Made by a program: the position numbers and the translations under genes. Below the pieces are notes generated by a model. The model saw only the letters and a program-made list of their open reading frames with translations. It was not told where the DNA came from and made no database searches. A DNA stretch of 7,357 nucleotides from an uncultured Acidimicrobium sp. (lineage in GTDB: Bacteria > Actinomycetota > Acidimicrobiia > Acidimicrobiales > Ilumatobacteraceae), in assembly GCA_903895515.1 (NCBI GenBank), contig CAITUB010000088.1:1-7357 (forward strand), written 5' to 3'. Shown piece after piece: positions 6,755-7,357 of this stretch (position 1 is the stretch's first letter; each line of letters begins with the position of its first letter).

Positions 6755-6810
6755 CTTTCCTGTGCTGCCGAACAGCGCACACATGTGGTGGTTCACCACT
6801 AATAGAAAGC
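6754..6810 (+). other. possible three-helix RNA structure between ribH and the phospholipase gene
   Basis: The spacer can fold into a three-way junction. The outer helix is GCTTTC (6754-6759) with GAAAGC (6805-6810). Helix two is TGTG (6761-6764) with CACA (6778-6781) plus CTG (6765-6767) with CAG (6773-6775). Helix three is GTGGTG (6785-6790) with CACCAC (6794-6799) over a 3-nt loop. No T run follows, so it is not a standard intrinsic terminator. The outer right arm is the purine-rich stretch just before the next start codon, so folding could affect its translation or stabilise the rib mRNA end. This is hand-folded. Confidence 0.4.
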
Positions 6811-6817
6811 AGCAGCG

Positions 6818-7267
6818 ATGGGCTTCTTGCTCAATTCGCTCGTTGCGGTCACGAGCTTGCTGACCGTCCACATTCCCCACCGCATCACTCCGCCAACTTT
6901 TGAGTCACCTATTGAAGCGGTCAGTTACGTGATGTTTGATCTTGATTTCACGACGTTTACTCGCGAGAAGTTTTCGCTCAAACGCGCATACCCCTCACTC
7001 GACTGGACAACCGATGGTTGTTCTGCCCCCGTCATTGGCAATGAGGGCCGATCATTCAATTTCACCCACGCATGTATTCGGCATGACTTTGGTTATCGCA
7101 ACACCAAAAGGCTCGGCCAATTTACTGAAGCGGTGCGCACAAAAATAGATGAGCAATTTCACCGCGACTTGGAATCATCGTGCACCAGTCAAGTGCGAAC
7201 CAGAAAAATTCGCTGCCAAATGTGGGCTGAAACGTTTTATATTGCGGTTCGCGCAACAGGTGGTTAA
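6818..7267 (+). CDS. secreted prokaryotic-type phospholipase A2
   Basis: A 149-residue protein resembling the small calcium-dependent bacterial phospholipase A2 family known from Streptomyces violaceoruber, which releases the sn-2 fatty acid from phospholipids. The core is TTDGCSAP (64-71) followed by HACIRHDFGYRN (84-95). His89 and Asp111 would be the catalytic pair, and Asp66 and Asp90 the calcium ligands. Four cysteines at 68, 86, 122 and 133 match the spacing of the family's two disulfides. This implies export. Residues 3-17 are hydrophobic and could act as a signal sequence, but the n-region has no positive charge and no clear cleavage site is seen. The ATG at 6818 is the first start after an in-frame TAG at 6803. 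The ribosome-binding site is weak (GAAAG, 6805-6809, 8 nt upstream). The gene follows ribH by 63 nt on the same strand, so read-through is possible, but no functional link to riboflavin is evident. Confidence 0.87.
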   Translation: MGFLLNSLVAVTSLLTVHIPHRITPPTFESPIEAVSYVMFDLDFTTFTREKFSLKRAYPSLDWTTDGCSAPVIGNEGRSFNFTHACIRHDFGYRNTKRLGQFTEAVRTKIDEQFHRDLESSCTSQVRTRKIRCQMWAETFYIAVRATGG

Positions 7268-7271
7268 CGAC

Positions 7272-7357
7272 CTATGCCCACTCGTTGAGAAGCGCAATGT
7301 TGATGAGTTGGTGCAACATTTTTCCTGTGGCACCCCACACCGTTTCGTCATCTAAAT
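7272..7357 (-). CDS. Nudix hydrolase, C-terminal fragment (CoA pyrophosphatase-like)
   Basis: Only the last 27 codons and the TAG (7274-7272) are inside the window, and the rest lies beyond the right edge. The fragment contains DDETVWGATGKMLHQL. This fits the C-terminal helix of Nudix proteins of the CoA-diphosphatase group, which carry a VWGATxRML-type motif after the Nudix box. The Nudix box itself is not visible, so the reaction (hydrolysis of a nucleoside-diphosphate-linked substrate such as CoA) is inferred from this short tail only. It converges with the phospholipase gene with 4 nt between the stop codons and no room for a separate terminator. Confidence 0.68.
   Translation of the reverse strand, partial: LDDETVWGATGKMLHQLINIALLNEWA

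Noticed and set aside
7149..7355. Plus-strand open frame at the right edge
   Set aside because: It overlaps the phospholipase gene in another frame, and the minus strand here encodes a recognisable Nudix C-terminus.
1..7357. CRISPR arrays, insertion sequences, tRNA or rRNA genes
   Set aside because: No regularly spaced repeats, terminal inverted repeats with a transposase, cloverleaf or ribosomal sequence were recognised on either strand.

Overview
The window looks like a piece of an actinobacterial chromosome of moderate GC (about 50-55% by eye). Its gene content is mostly housekeeping. A RipA-like secreted NlpC/P60 protein, the style of the RibD and RibBA proteins, and a Streptomyces-type secreted phospholipase A2 all point to Actinomycetota. 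The shortened RibD reductase domain makes me lean towards Acidimicrobiia or a relative, but that is inference and no marker gene here settles it.

Layout. On the minus strand at the left edge is the N-terminal part of an NlpC/P60 cell-wall endopeptidase (start at 875, running off the window at base 1). Upstream of it on the same strand is guaA, GMP synthase (2502 to 940), with a weak terminator-like hairpin between them. Diverging from guaA on the plus strand are a small unrecognised single-span membrane protein (2564-2836) and a ten-helix EamA/DMT permease (2859-3773). Twelve bases after the permease stop begins a textbook FMN riboswitch (aptamer 3785-3908), followed by about 130 nt of structured leader. 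It controls a tight riboflavin operon: ribD (4038-5027), ribBA (5038-6273) and ribH (6284-6754). After a 63-nt spacer that can fold into a three-helix structure comes a secreted phospholipase A2 gene (6818-7267). It converges, with a 4-nt gap, on the last 27 codons of a minus-strand Nudix hydrolase at the right edge.

How the genes work together. RibBA makes both pathway precursors: dihydroxybutanone phosphate from ribulose 5-phosphate, and the diaminopyrimidine from GTP. RibD deaminates and reduces the pyrimidine, and RibH joins the branches into lumazine. The last enzyme, riboflavin synthase (ribE), is not in the operon or elsewhere in the window. FMN should shut the operon down through the riboswitch. 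By hand I can fold a large hairpin that hides the ribD ribosome-binding site, and an alternative helix that uses the aptamer's closing strand to break that hairpin. This suggests control at translation initiation. GuaA feeds the guanine nucleotide pool from which GTP for RibBA is drawn, but it is divergently placed and shows no sign of shared control.

I found no CRISPR array, mobile element, tRNA or rRNA and no convincing new defence or metabolic system. The points most worth a second look are the riboswitch expression platform, the phospholipase and the structured spacer before it, the small membrane protein, and the missing ribE.
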